A stretch of 64,000 nucleotides of DNA from the NCBI GenBank assembly GCA_950295325.1, contig OX485803.1, forward strand, positions 33,989,554 to 34,053,553, in the 5' to 3' direction. The stretch comes from Polytrichum commune. Lineage: Eukaryota; Streptophyta; Polytrichopsida; Polytrichales; Polytrichaceae. Below the pieces are notes generated by a model, which saw only the letters and a program-made list of their open reading frames with translations, searched no databases and was not told where the DNA came from. Below, in pieces: positions 1-12,837 of the stretch; within the stretch, counting starts at the first letter, position 1, and each line of letters opens with the position of its first letter. A program made the translations under genes and the position numbers.

Positions 1-2225
1 ACGATATTCTTTTCAGGAAAGGAGGATGATGAAAACAGCAGCAGTTAAATCTGGCAGTTCACATCCTTCACGTGCTTATCCTACCCAAACTAACACCTAG
101 GCGAATGGCAGAGTTTAGATTTTAGATATCACTGCAAATACCAGTAGGACATACAAACAGTTTGTGGTCTGGACTAGTCTCACATGATCCGTCAGATGTA
201 ATGGCTTGACAAAATTTGGAGGAAGAATTCGGTTGTTGATGCTATGCATCTCTACCTTTACTTCATTTTGAAGGTTTCATTGTTTGGTAGGGCAGATGGA
301 ATGTCAATATCTCACTTCCCATTTCCAGCTACCATGTGGTTCCAGTCTGGGAAGTTTAGCAAACAGTCTTCAATGCTTGAGATATTGACACTGATTGAAG
401 TTCTATGCGTTGCATTATTGCAAACATCTGACACTAGACTGAATGGTGAAAATTTGCAATTGTTTGGGTGCATCTACTCACATCATTCTTTACACTTCGT
501 GACGCATGATTTCTCAGTTAGAGGAGCAACATTAAGATTTTCTGAGATTCATGTTTGCACTATTGTGAGTATACGATATCTGAGAAAAAATCGGGTTTCT
601 TGCCAAATCCATTTCAGTGCGAGGTGAGTCGTTGTTGATTAGTTTTGTGCCTTCTAGCAGATTATTTTGTGAGGATAGATTGTGTTGCAGAAGAGATGAC
701 TTCAAAAATTAAATGTCCAATTAAGTTATCGAAAAATTGGATCTGGTAAAGTAACATAAGATTTTGTCAACATAAAATTGCTAATCTAGAAACTACACAC
801 TTTGACCTAATTGTGTGGATCATATTCCATACCTAATAATCTCCAATTAGATGAGGATCACTAAAAATAGACACTTCATACAGACACATGTTTCAAATGA
901 GACATTTATAGTGAAATTAAATGTATGAATATCGAGCACGTTTAAACCTGCTTAAACTGCAAATCCACTCTATGTTAACTCTGTCTAGCACACTACAACA
1001 GTAGAAATCATTACAACTAAAATAATTAGTCCTAATACTGTGGACCACAGTAATTTTCTAGACACCACACTAATTCTCATAATGGGATCTGTCGTGGGCC
1101 GCATTAATTTTCAACCCATACTGATTTCTGGTAGAATTTCGGTGTGGGCCATAGTAATTTATTTATTTATTTATATTTTCTAGAAATTTAATTTGGGTGA
1201 TTTATTTTTAATTTTTTACCTGTGTGGGTGCTACTTTTGATATAAGGTGATTTTATTTTATTTTATGTAAGGAGTTGGTTGGAAGACTTCATGAAGACTT
1301 AGGGGAAGACACGGGGTCTTGGACCTGCGGTTATTCTACCTTGGTTGAAAACTTATGGTGGCCCATACTAAATTATCCCTTGCCAATTTTCCACGCACAC
1401 TAATAGACCTATTTAGTGTACTCACCAATTAAATATTGAGAAATCATTTCAACCAAAGAAAGACCAAAGGTGAACAACTTATTTTTCTTCAACTATTGTA
1501 GGCAAGAGAATAGACTTTTGGCTTTAGTGGATAGATTTTTCTTTGGCCAAACCATCTTAAGGTAGACAACCCTTGTTTGGTTACTCTTCTTATTAGAACA
1601 CTTATATTTTTAAGTGCTATATGGTTTGGTGTGGCTCCAAGTATGGTTATAAAATAGACACGTGTGGTATTTAGGGGTTAAACCCCTAAATGACCTTGGA
1701 AGCTCCTTTGTGAATATCAAATCTTTGAAAATCATAAAAGCCACATGTGATTAGTTTATACTTAATCCAACCATATAGATGTTTAGGACAGTTGGTTCAG
1801 GAATACCCCGGAAACTTTCAGCTATCCAAGTATCTTAATCCAAAATATACAGTTATCAATATGATGCGGTGTCAAAAGAGGGACATATTTCACCTTGATT
1901 TCATATCTAGACCAATGCTTTGTTTGGGTATATACACTTTATTAATACACCATCAGGAAGGCAATACTAATAATACTAACCACATGCAACTTAAAAGTAT
2001 CACAAGTGACACTTTAAAGTTTTTGAGGGGCCTTGCTATGGAAATTGGACATTATCATATCAAAATCCTAATTTTGATATAGATACTCGTGGACCTCAAA
2101 ATCCAAATCGCAATGGTAGATGTGGCACAAAGAATATGAACAAAGTTAAGAAAAACATTTGGTAGGTAAATCCCAAATTAGAGAGAGAGAGAGAGGGCTT
2201 CCAACAGTTTAACCTTGTAACCCCT
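1..2225. other. Intergenic, no gene supported
   Basis: AT-rich DNA with only short open stretches that lack recognisable motifs or codon bias. The longest (244-627, plus, 127 codons) has no family resemblance I can see and is not called. Around 981 the sequence CACTACAACAG resembles the terminus of CACTA transposons, but no matching right end was found. A (GA)n run lies near 2180-2196. Confidence 0.6.
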
Positions 2226-2235
2226 TCAACGTTTA

Positions 2236-2335
2236 GTCTATGGAATATTCCAAGAAGGGGATATTAACTAAAATGAGACAAATGGTCCGCTCATTTTAAT
2301 GTGGGGAACGTGATGGGAACGCAATGATTGCTTTT
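2236..2335 (+). repeat. Dispersed repeat, copy 1 (inverted partner at 28.97-29.13 kb)
   Basis: The segment from TCTATGGAATATTCCAA through GGGGATATTAACTAAAATGA to a GGGAACGTG motif recurs on the opposite strand at about 28970-29125, with an extra ~60-bp insertion there. This marks an old mobile repeat family. No coding content was seen. Confidence 0.6.
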
Positions 2336-2462
2336 TTTGTACGAGAGAATACCCGTAGAGGTTTTAGGGACCACAAACCAAGTGTTCCAATGAAACCGGG
2401 CAAACAATCAATTGTAATATGGAGGATCCCATCAAGGAAGACAAAAGGATTGTGCCTACACT

Positions 2463-2482
2463 CCATGGGTGAACACCCGTGG
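2463..2482. repeat. Palindromic repeat unit (CCATGGGTG-AA-CACCCGTGG)
   Basis: A slightly diverged member of the window-wide palindrome family, with one arm mutated (CATGGG for CACGGG). It lies 3' of the minus-strand gene at 2749-5728. Confidence 0.85.
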
Positions 2483-2748
2483 ACTATTAAACATTGGAGG
2501 ACATTGGACGACTGCGGAATATTAAACATGTTGGCTAATATGACAATGCACATGAAAATTCACAAAAAAAGATGCCTTTAAAAGTGGTAGTTTGAACATC
2601 CGTGGGACAAATGTCAATGTCTACGGCTCTCTAATTAATGCTCACAAAATTAAAATTGAGCTCCAAACATGCTAGATGGTGTCAACCATCTAGCCCACCC
2701 ATGAGAGTCCACCCGCAGATACCGAGGAATGAGCAAGGCAACTTTAAT

Positions 2749-5728
2749 CTAGAGGTCTTCTGTTGGTACCCCATCCTCGAAAGTATCTCCATCAGTCATT
2801 TTCTCACCTCTAGTGCATCGATCTAAATTATCCTTTGCGAAAAGAATTTGCCGAGCTGGGATGAGAACATTGTCATCGGACGCATTCCTTTGTCTTGCCC
2901 ATGATGCCACAACACAATCTAGGGATTGATGTTGTGGTGCATAGTCCTTGAGCCTCGTCCATCGAAAAGATTTTGCCGTGTCCCATTCCTCATAACGTTC
3001 ATCTAAGGTCTTCTTGTTCCTTTGGCCAAGGACCGGTACATAATAGACAATCTCAATGGAACGAGGATTAGGACCGATATGTGCCAAATTCAGCTCAGAA
3101 ATCACTCGTCCCATCCACACTGGATTAGGACAATCCTCACTAGGACGTAGTAACACATAATGGCCAACCCGTATATGTGCGCCGGGACGGAAGGTCTCAA
3201 CAGGTCGAGAACTAGCTGGCCCCACGTAAGCATAATCAGTGATGTTTTCCTCAAGTAGATGCACATTATCCACATGGAGGGTTGGTGCAATGGAGTACCG
3301 TGTAGCTGGCCAGAATGGCTCGCTAAGTTCAGATGGAGTTGGGAGTAAAGGTTGATCCATAGCCGCAAGCACATTCTCCCAATATAAAATTGTTGGTGCA
3401 ATGGACTCCATATATTGACCCGAACTATCTTGATCTGCCGTATCCTTCCAATACTTAATAAAACCTTGCACCCCAAGCTTTATGTTCACGGAATCTTTCA
3501 TCTCCCTTTTTGGAACGGGACGGGGGCACCCTACAAAAACAAACATACAATGAGCTCGGAGCAATACCACGGACTAACTGCCCACGGGTGATCACCCGTG
3601 GGCCACATACTTCACACCATGTATTTTCTAGTGCACTTCCAAAGCAATACAAACAAGGGACCCACTAACCTGTTGTGACCATGGTCTTCTTTGTGATAGG
3701 GTCCACCTTCCAAAGAGCAATTCCTCCATCAGGCACCCAACTTGGATCTGTACAATACACTTTGTACTGCATCAATGGCACTCCTTGAGGATCTACATAA
3801 AAACGGAATTGGTGCGCCTTGGAATGCCCAATAAGTCGATCTTGACCATACTCATTGTAGTATCCCTTCACCCATTCCTTGAAATCTGCAACCTCGTGGA
3901 TTAAGGACGGGACAATAGTGGGTTCCCCAGCAGCCATGAACGATGCCATGAGGTCTGGGAGTGTATGGCAATCCTCAATCTTCAGCCTTTGTCCAAACCT
4001 CCCAAACATTGCATCCACATCCTCATGCGTATGTCCAACAATAAGGAAAGACACCCTGACTTCCCGAAAAATTCCCTTTGCAGTCAAAGCTGACCAAAAC
4101 AACATGTTGTATTTTGATTTGTTGTCCTTCGCACAATTGTCCATTTGAACAAGGAGGAGGGGTGGCAAACCTGCAGGAGGAATACTTGCGGGCGGTGGCA
4201 AGGGAAGTACTCCTGAACACTTCTCCACACCAACCACCAATGCGTCGTGTAAAGGATCACCTATGGACGAAATCGGAATGTGTCTACTAGAGCAAACAGG
4301 TTCTACCTCAAGTTGACAAAGCAACTTCATCATCGAGGTGATAGTGAAGTTGGCATCGGATGGGTACATATCAAGGACATAATGCGCATAATTCACATCT
4401 GAGTGACCATGTGCAATCATCCCCGCAATGGATATGGGGAATCGCTCGTATTTGTCAACACGTTTGTTTTTGTGCGCGAAAACGGGAAGAGCCGTTTTCC
4501 CATAATCCATTTTGTCATGGATTATACAAAGCACCTCATTGGGAGCATACTTTGACAAAATCCTATCTTTATAGTAACTGTTTCTATGAGCCTCCTGCAA
4601 TGTTAGATGACGAAGGCTAGCATTCGAGATGGCCAAGTGACCAGCTGTGTTCTTTGTGTGTATTCGCAACAAATCCTTGAATGCTGCACAAGTTCCACAA
4701 CGCGAGAAGTTGTCGCCGGGGCTCTTTATAACATACTGCTTGAAATGTTGTCGATGTAGGCGGCTGAAGGTGGACGTAGAGATAGGCGTGTACCCTAGGT
4801 CTCCGTCCAAGTTGTTCACTTCCTGCAATAGGTTGCACCACGTTGTTCCCACAGGGAGCATCTCCGTCCCTATCTTCTCACCACTTGGAAGAGTCCGAGT
4901 CATATGGGGCATGGCGTCCGCCCTACCCTCAACCAATACTCCAAGGGTGGCTCGTGCTTGCACTGTATTCGCCCGTGGTTTTCTAGTTCCTGTATTTCCA
5001 TGATCTCGAGATCTAACCCCCATCAAGCTTTCAGCCTTGTTCCTATTATATTGTGCCCTTGATATCATATAGATGTTCATCCATGCTCGAGTGCATATTG
5101 TTCTCCCTCCCAACTGCACCATTTCGCGTCCGTTGTGCTCATGATTCTGGATCAATTGGAACACCGACAGGGCTATGAGCTTCCGAGCATTGAATGGCAA
5201 TGCGAAGTAGTGTTCCCGAATACTCATCAACAAAGGCCTTGGGAATACCTGGCAACAATGCTCGGAACAACAATCCACCGCTGATAACATCCGCGCATGC
5301 TCCTCAATGGCTCCCCAAATTTTCTTCCCAGGTGGCTGAGGTGCACACATCCTCACAGTGTTGTATTGGCGTTTTCCAAGCAAGCGCCGATGACTTTGAA
5401 CTTCGCGGGTCGCATTATGATGGACCAACAATATTTCCGCTAATGTATGTCCTTCAAATTTGGTGAGTGAAAGTGGCCATCGGTGCAGCGTATTCTCCCA
5501 ATCCCGCGAAATAACATTGTCAGTTGGGTTCAAGATAATAACTCCAACATCCTCAGCCCCTAGGATGCTATTGTCAACACAATCCAACGGATTTGTGTTG
5601 CAAATCAATCCATCACACAAAGCATGGCCCTCATCATCAAAGAGCACAACGGCCTTCCCCTTCAAGTCCGTCCTCAACAGTCCAATGTAATGTGGAATCT
5701 GAACATCGATATCAAAGTATGTCAACAC
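2749..5728 (-). CDS. DUF7869-like, DDE-type transposase-related protein (two exons seen, 5' end missing)
   Basis: On the minus strand a 2-kb open exon (about 5716 down to 3670) joins a second exon (3530 down to the stop at 2749) across a 139-bp intron (3669-3531, donor G/GTTAGT, acceptor TTTTGTAG/GG, phase 1). The first exon holds motifs typical of DUF7869-type proteins: HDKMDYGK at about residue 405, QMDNCAKDNK at about 530 and GHTHEDVDAMFGRF at about 565-578. Their acidic residues look like an RNase H-fold DDE triad; this is inference from spacing, not a search. The second exon has a segment (VGHYVLLRP...WMGRVI) that may be a small SH3/BAH-like barrel. The open stretch begins without a convincing ATG; an upstream exon probably joins at an AG near 5717. 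It has no internal stops over about 950 codons and is GC-richer than its surroundings, so it could be a domesticated gene or a recently active element. The intron contains a perfect palindrome of the local family. Confidence 0.6.
3580..3603. repeat. Palindromic repeat unit inside an intron, perfect palindrome with AT centre
   Basis: Arms GCCCACGGGTG and CACCCGTGGGC surround an AT centre, giving a 24-bp perfect palindrome. It lies inside the 139-bp intron of the DUF7869-like gene. This is the only copy whose centre is itself symmetrical; others have AA or TT. Confidence 0.95.
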
Positions 5729-5742
5729 ACATTGACCAGAAG

Positions 5743-5765
5743 CTCACGGGTGTTCACCCGTGGGG
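5743..5765. repeat. Palindromic repeat unit just 5' of the DUF7869-like exon
   Basis: TT-centred copy with one outer mismatch (CTCACGGGTG / CACCCGTGGG). It lies immediately upstream, in gene orientation, of the large exon, in what is probably another intron or the 5' leader. Confidence 0.9.
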
Positions 5766-6258
5766 GACAACATTGAAATCTCAGCAAAATATTTACATTC
5801 ATATAGGGGTAAGCTCTACACCTCACTTCACACAACTCAAGTGAAGTATGTGTTACTTATCATATCCCCATTGGGAGAATGACCCTTATTACCAGTTTCC
5901 ACAAAGCCCAAACACCAAAACTATCACCCCTAACACTTACTTGTGTACAATTATTACTATGCATGTAGGTGTCACATCTGCTGGCCCAAGTGCTAGCGAA
6001 ATAGTTGCCATTCAGGATAGTGTCAGCATTCCAGTTTAACGAATATCATCGACATCATTTATCATAATGCATCACGAAACTCCCAACTCGTAATAATATG
6101 TACCAATTACCCATTGACAACATATTTCACATACTCAGCAGGAAATTTACAAATAAGCAGAATTGCATATACAACTATTGAGTATGTCACACACGTGATA
6201 CATGCCTATCTTATAACCACACATATGTAGGGAGAACTAAAATACAAATCATGAACTG

Positions 6259-6560
6259 CCACGGGTGAACACCCGTGGGGGCTTCCATGCTGGTGCCGGA
6301 TTCTCCCACGGGTGTTCACCCGTGGGAGGCTACCATGCTGACATCTACTACTAGAAAGTTTGTCACACACATGAGCATATGGATAACTTCTATTCTGACA
6401 TATGCTAGGATAACCGAAATAAAAACCATAAGCTCCCACGGGTGAACACCCGTGGGGGCCCCAAACCGGGTGCCAGCGTCTCCCACGGGTGAACACCCGT
6501 GGCAGACTGGCCGTACAGGAGGCGTACGGCCAGAGTGTTGTCACGGGTGCACCCGTGGGA
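6259..6560. repeat. Cluster of five palindromic repeat units
   Basis: Units lie at 6259-6280 (AA), 6304-6327 (TT), 6434-6457 (AA), 6481-6502 (AA) and 6541-6560 (a shortened form with no 2-bp centre, TCACGGGTG/CACCCGTGGGA). Spacings are about 45, 130, 47 and 60 bp. The two halves of the cluster share flanking sequence (ATATGTAGG/ATGCTAGG, then AAATAC or AAATAA, then CAT), so part of it arose by segmental duplication of a two-palindrome block. Confidence 0.9.
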
Positions 6561-6639
6561 AAGTGGATGCACATTGGGGTTATAAAACCAACCTCTTCAC
6601 TCATGTAGGCACGCTCTCCATGGTTGCTCCTCAAGGGTG

Positions 6640-7720
6640 AAGGGGGGTGGACTCAAATGAGGAGAAAGAAATGACCCTCCAAATGGTGGCCTTTATATAG
6701 GTCGTGAGCATGGCCATCAACTTCACATGAGGAAGTACAAGGCATTCCCTCCAAATTCGTAAGTACATAGACGTCATTCCCTCCAATTCCTATCGCTATT
6801 AGCTAATCACGTTCTAACCTTCCTCATATTGAATAATGATGACCTTCGGTAGTGGGGTTCTACATCGTATGTACATGGAGTGAAAATTTGTTACAAGGCG
6901 AAGGAGAGTCTTTGCGGTACCAATGATCATTGTGTAACCTTTGCATACACCTCATACCACTACCAAGCATACTCATGCCAAAATTACATAAGGACATGTG
7001 CACACATAACAGGTCCATTGTGTGCGACATTGTGATGGTGACAAATGACAAGCAAGGGAGAAGCAAGTGAATAGAACCTCTAACACAAATAGGGTCATGG
7101 AGTTGCCAACTCTTAAATTTAATGGTGACTATGTAGTTGTTAAAAACAAAGTGTAGCATGTCACTTGCGGTCCCACATTATCACAATCTTGAGGTTGTAT
7201 TTTGTAGTCAAGGGGGAGTCAAGGTCATCACATGTAATTGAAGAAGCACTTTATCCCATGCAAAAGGTGGCCCAACATAACTCAAACGGATAGCACAAAC
7301 AAATGCCAATACAATGTCTTGGTGCCTACCATACATACTCATCACTTAGGTGATCACCCATAGTGTGGGGAATGTAGGAATTATCCACCACTTATGATGG
7401 GCACCCTTGCAAAATGAATAGTATGAAGGTTAGGTATTGTTTCATCCGCAAGAGTTAACAACCACATGGGATTCTCTCACCAGAGTTATAGTTCTTTTAT
7501 ATTTTATAATTGTGAATAGGATGCCTATTTTGTGGGCAAGGTGCAAGGATAACCCGGTCAAAGCTACTATTAACTTTCATGTTTGCAGTCTAATTTGGGA
7601 ATAAGGGCTCCCAAATTCGAGGTTTGAAGCTCAACACTAGCCTGCTCCTTTTAGAGCAACTAGCATTGTGGCCCATTGTGGCCCATTGTGTTGCAACTTC
7701 GGAAAAGTTTCATATACTTC
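6640..7720. other. Intergenic, no gene supported
   Basis: No coding signal. A short GCCCATTGTG duplication occurs near 7670-7690. The stretch ends at the G-tract that starts the next element. Confidence 0.6.
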
Positions 7721-9704
7721 TCTCGGGGGGGGGGGGGGGTAGTCATTGGTTGGAGTAGCAATATACGTGCGAACAAATGATAGGGTATTTTAAAAACATG
7801 GGGGCTAAAAATTATAAATGGAGTTAAGAGTAATATAGGGTATCAACCATGACACTTGACATCTTTAAAGTACTATAGGGTATGGAATAATAGGTAATTT
7901 GGAATTATAAGTAATGCAAGCCATTTTTCTATTAACCCAAAGTAGAAATTTACATAATGATAGCATCATTGTGAGAAAAATAATAGAATTGAAAGTAATA
8001 CCCCCCCTATAAAATAGTGGTTGTTCGCACCTATATCCTTAACTTTTTAACACATTGCCCCGCCCCCCCCCCCCCCCCCCAAGATACTTATACTTTCCTA
8101 GCCTTGTCAACTTGCCTCGCTCCACCCCATTGTCCAATGTTGTATTTCATGAGCAAATGTTTTGTTGTATCCCCATGATCATTCTTCTTAACCGACTTGA
8201 CATGTGGCACACCTCAATTTCATGATAGTGGACATTTATGTTTAGCAACTTTGTGAATCTTCCATATCAAGTTCACACTTTATGGTTTTTTTATTTCTCA
8301 AATTCTCGCCGCCTCATTTCGCATTCTTTGCCTTCTCATTGTTTTGTATTTACTTGGAAGCCTCTAGCCTTGATGTCAAATTTTCTTTGGTCTTCATTAC
8401 ACTACCTTGGAGTTAGAAGCAAGCAATGTCATTTTTCCTTTGGTCTTTGATTATTGTACATCAAAGCAAACAACTCATACCCAACATAGTTGGAGTGCGT
8501 AATCTCATGGGTTTGAGAGTGTACGTAGTGTAGTTGGGGGTTTGATTATGGGAAGAGTGTTGGTAGCGTGAGCAAAGCGCATAACGTTTTTGGAGTGTAG
8601 TGTATAGTTGTGCGGAATAGGGAGCAATTTGTTTACTAGGATAATCCTATACATGATGTAATGTTCTTTGTGAAATAGAGTTATGCATTTCCTAAAATTG
8701 ATTTTGTGAAGTTTTGAATATGGGTACCAAATCATGAAATTGTTCACAACATGTACTGAAATTGGTTGTTTAAATAATGAACTTGGACCATGAACCAGGT
8801 TCATATTTCCAATGAAATTGGAAGAACCTATCGCTAAATTGCTTTGTTAAATCATGAATTTGAGTTTGCACTTTTGTGGATTCATCTTACCAAAGGAGTA
8901 TGTGTCACTTTCCTTTATAAACCTCTTGGTTTTGTTCACGACTTTGAAGCATTAAACATCAAAACCCTAAGGTCACAATCATGTACTTAAGTTATCGAAG
9001 ATGACCATTGAGAATTATTACATCAAAACATAAAACCTTGAATTTATAATTATGAAGTTAAGTGGACCACCTTTCCCAAACAATCTCAACCTTAACCTCA
9101 AACTCAACCTAAACCCCGATGGTTCACAGCAGTTTTTTCAAGTTAAGTTATCCAAGATGACTGTTGGACACTCTTCCCAAACAACCTCAACCTCATCATC
9201 AACGGTTCACAATGGCTTGTGGTGGTTTTATCAAGTTAAGTTATCCAAGATGCCCATTTAATAACTTTCTCATGTGACCTCAACCTTAGCACCAATGATT
9301 CGTGACCATGCCCAACCTTGTCAACTTGCCTCAACCTTGCCTCGCCCACCCCCATTAATAGTATGATATAGGATGTGATGACTCAATACCTACCTAGACT
9401 CCTACTATGGCATTATACATAATTTGACAATTCGACCCTTCTCCCAATAGCTCAAGCCTAGGGTTTATCCATCTTTGACTTGAAAGCGCCACATGTTACA
9501 AAATGAATTTGCATGTATTGACTGAAACATGCAAAATGCCACCAAAGAGAGAGAGAGAGAGGGAGAGAGAGTCCATTTTCATGGCACCTCTTTGATTTGC
9601 ACAACCCATTTTTCATCTTTTAGCATCACTTGTCATTCTTATCAATCATGATGTTGGACATGTAGCAACATACCATAGAGTTCCGCGACCACAAATATGT
9701 GTGT

Positions 9705-9742
9705 GTGTGTCTATATGTATGTATGTATATATATATATATAC

Positions 9743-9775
<33 letters not shown>

Positions 9776-9790
9776 CATACATATATATGT
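9705..9790. repeat. GT / TATG / TA microsatellite
   Basis: Compound simple repeat: (GT)n followed by TATGTATG and long TA/CATA stretches. It lies inside the 2.4-kb inverted-repeat element. Confidence 0.95.
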
Positions 9791-9887
9791 GGCCAACTCG
9801 GGCGTCAATGCCCTATTTACACTGGGGAAAATCATCAAATTTATAGCACTACGCTAGAGATGTTGATCCATTTATAAACCGGTTTAG

Positions 9888-9910
9888 GGTTTAGGGTTTA
9901 GGGTTTAAGG
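9888..9910 (+). repeat. Interstitial telomere-like repeat, TTTAGGG x3
   Basis: Three plant-type telomere units plus a degenerate fourth (TTTAAGG). It lies just inside the right arm of the 2.4-kb element, at the same relative place as the copy at 13146-13168 in the related short element. Confidence 0.9.
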
Positions 9911-10149
9911 TTATTTATTTCCTTAGGATTTTCAGCACCGGGTTAGTAGGATAGGGCCTTGCATTACTTATATTTCCAAGTTACCTATTATTTCAAACCC
10001 TATAGTACTTTAAAGATGTCCAACTCCATTTTTGACACCCTATATTATTCTAAATCATTTTGTTCATTTTACGTCCCCATATACCCTCTCAATTTTTCGC
10101 ACGTATATTTATACTCCAATACATCACAACCCCCCCCCCCCGGTATGTG

Positions 10150-12660
10150 TCCACTACATTTCTAGCTGCACTTCCTAGGTTTTACGCTATATACTTATGG
10201 GCCCACCACTTATCCCGTTTGGATGACCGTTTTGAGATCCCATGTCAAAATGATGGCTTAAGGCTGACCGATCGACAAGGCTGTAGAAAAACGTGACTCC
10301 AATCATTTGACATGTCCTTGGATAATGCACATGTTTGGGTAGACTTAGTTTGGACACCACGTGTGTGATTGGAACTCCCAATGCAGCTAGAGGACATATA
10401 CTCCTTAACCTAAACCTTATGCCACAACACATACATTGAAACAACAATACAAAACAAACACATACAACCCCTTAATAGATGCAATGAGATACAATGGTTG
10501 CAATGTCAACCCCCTCTTCCCAAACTTGGATGCCCCAAATAGATAGTCGCACCCAACATAGCCCGGCTTCCAAAAGGAAGGCTTTGCCTACGCATGGGGA
10601 ATTTGTGATAGCATTTACATCCTCAAGGGCTTGGGCTTCTAATGTGAGGCCCTATATACATATCAATGTTTTTTTGGCCAACGAAATGGGATTATCGCAT
10701 ACGAGCATATTACTCTCATTCATCCAACAATGAAACTTTAAACTAGTATGTAGTAAGGAGGTTATTTTTCAAAGTTTATTGGAAACCCTATTTAGTTGAA
10801 TTGACCCCAAATTAGTCTGGCCCAAGTTAGGGCACACTTTCATGTACCAATCGTTCTGGTGAAACAAAATAGAGTTCTCTGACGTTGGTGAAGGTTTTGC
10901 CGGTATCTTCAAGCATCTTTTGGACTGGGCACTCCCATGTGGAGTGGCAATGGTGGTTGGGGGGGGGGGGTAGCAGATTCGGCTCGTTGCCCAAAACACA
11001 AGTTGAAACGTGGCCATCCTTGTACTGACGCACTTTAGTTGTTGATTGACTAGACTGATTGATTTTGCATCATGGGATGCTAGAAAAATGAAAAACAAAA
11101 TCTCCATAAATTAAGAAAACTTTGGGCAAGGTTTGAATAGTAAGAACATGGCATCATGAACTCTCAATGTAAATACAACAAATTATGGTTCACACTAACA
11201 ATGTATATAAAAACCAAGGTTTCTCCGCTCAAATGAAAATCAATTTCCATGTGCTTGAATATAGAGCTAGTCAAGTTTCCCTCCTCAAACTACAACTATC
11301 AATGAGCCCCACACACCTTATTAGTTTGGGCATGTGCCATCCTGACCCATTACACTAGTCCGTATGAATCATTTTGGGTTCATATCTTGCATGAACCCAA
11401 CCACATACACCCATGCAAACCATATGCCCATGCCCCTGTAAAACCTTCATGTGCATGTATGCACTTAAACTACTCTTTAAAATCGGGGTCAAATACCTTT
11501 GAGTAACCTTTAAGTAACCTTTCCATAATGTCATGCTCCAATCCATGGGTATGACTTGTGGACTTGCCATAAAGTATTTTTGAAATCACCTTTAAGGAGA
11601 ATATAAAAGCTCAATTTTGGACCGTGTAGCCATAGATGTTGCATCCATGTGGGATTTGTTGTTGCTCAAATTTAGTACTTTGGTACTTAGGTTGTCAATC
11701 CATGTGCACTATCGACCCTACAATGACAAGCATATTTTGAGAGTGTGCGATTGACTATGTTAGGTTATAATAAGGCTCTATGTGATAGCATGGTTATACT
11801 TACATGAGTACCCTTAGATGTGCACTTTGGAAAGGACATTCGAGGCCGTAAATATGAAAGTCAACAAATACCTTAACCGTACAAGCCCACTTGAAAGGGC
11901 CGGGGATTCGTGGCACTCAAGTAAAGTCATCCGGTAACAAAAATCGGATGAGTCCATCAAGAAGCTCGGATGGAGCTTACTTTAGTGAAATACCTCCGAG
12001 TTGGCATGTAAGACCTACTTTCTCCCTCATAGTTATTTTATAAATATTAATTAGTTGGCAAGGGGCAATGATGTGGCCTTGGATGCTCTAAGCCTATTTT
12101 CTAACCTCCCATGAGATGTTTCCAAGGCCATGATGTGGCTTTGAATTTCACATGGTTATTTTGATAAATATCGTAAGATATCAATGTGTGCAATATATAA
12201 TTATGAAGTGTTGTCATAGACATCTTTTTGTTCATAATTCATTTATTTTGCACATGTGTGATTGTTCAAACATTTGTAATATGGCACAATAATATATATC
12301 ACCTTATGATAAATTGGTGAACTAAAAAACTCAATTCAATATTAGTCTTAGTATTGTTATTGTTAGTATTTGCATAATAGTATTAGTATTAGTATTAGTA
12401 TCATATAATTATATTTATTTTAAAGTAATGGTTATACACTATGTGATTTGAAAGATAATACAATATGTGATGAGGATAAATTATTAAATAATTCAGATAG
12501 GCCATAGTCAGAAACTTATGATTTTCTGAGTAATATATACCCCATCCATAACGTTGTCCCACGAGTCTAATTCCAAATAACATATCATTTATTTATACCT
12601 TATTCTCTTATAAACACTTGCACTAATCCATCATTAGAATGACAAATATAAGTTATTTAT
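10150..12660. other. Intergenic, no gene supported
   Basis: Only short open stretches without motifs. It contains a 12-G tract at 10959-10970. Nothing else that I can support. Confidence 0.55.
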
Positions 12661-12669
12661 GGTAAGTCA

Positions 12670-12800
12670 AGCGGATTTTAGTGCACTCAATATGGGATTT
12701 GTAGTCAAGCGGCCTTCAAGACTGCAATTTTTGGTCGGGTTTAGAAATTTTCGCTACAAGATTGCCCCAACCCAGATTAGATACCTCCAAAAGTTTGTGA
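12670..12800 (+). repeat. Dispersed repeat (inverted copy at 30165-30325)
   Basis: The block AGTGCACTCAATATGGGATT, TTGTAGTCAAGCGG and TTTTTGGTCGGGTTTAGAAATT recurs on the opposite strand near 30165-30325 (AGTGCACT, AATATGGGATTTGTAGTCAAGC, TTTCGGTCGGGTTCAGAAATT). This is an old dispersed family. Confidence 0.65.
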
Positions 12801-12837
12801 GGGGGTATTTAACGTCCGCCCATGTTAAAGCAAATAT

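Larger units (their letters stand above)
7725..10141. mobile_element. 2.4-kb element with ~220-bp inverted terminal arms beginning in a G-tract
   Basis: The left arm (7725-7950) starts with 15 G and reads through CAATATACGTGCGAA and AAAGTACTATAGGGTATGGA. The right arm (about 9925-10141) is its diverged inverse and ends in 12 C. The arms share blocks such as TTAAAGTACTATAGGG and TATACGTGCGAA over their whole length. The interior has an 18-C tract (8063-8080), a GA run and a TA/CATA microsatellite (9705-9790), but no open reading frame of note. It is non-autonomous and of uncertain class. A shorter relative lies at 12838-13335. Confidence 0.7.

Noticed and set aside
244-627. 127-codon open stretch as a gene
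   Set aside because: No motif, no splice context, composition like its surroundings.
976-1010. CACTA transposon left end
   Set aside because: Only a short terminal match; no inverted right end or transposase was found.
6206-6634. Minus-strand open stretch across the palindrome cluster
   Set aside because: Its residues (PRVFTRG, HGCSPV) are simply translations of the palindromes; the same pattern appears in every frame at other clusters.
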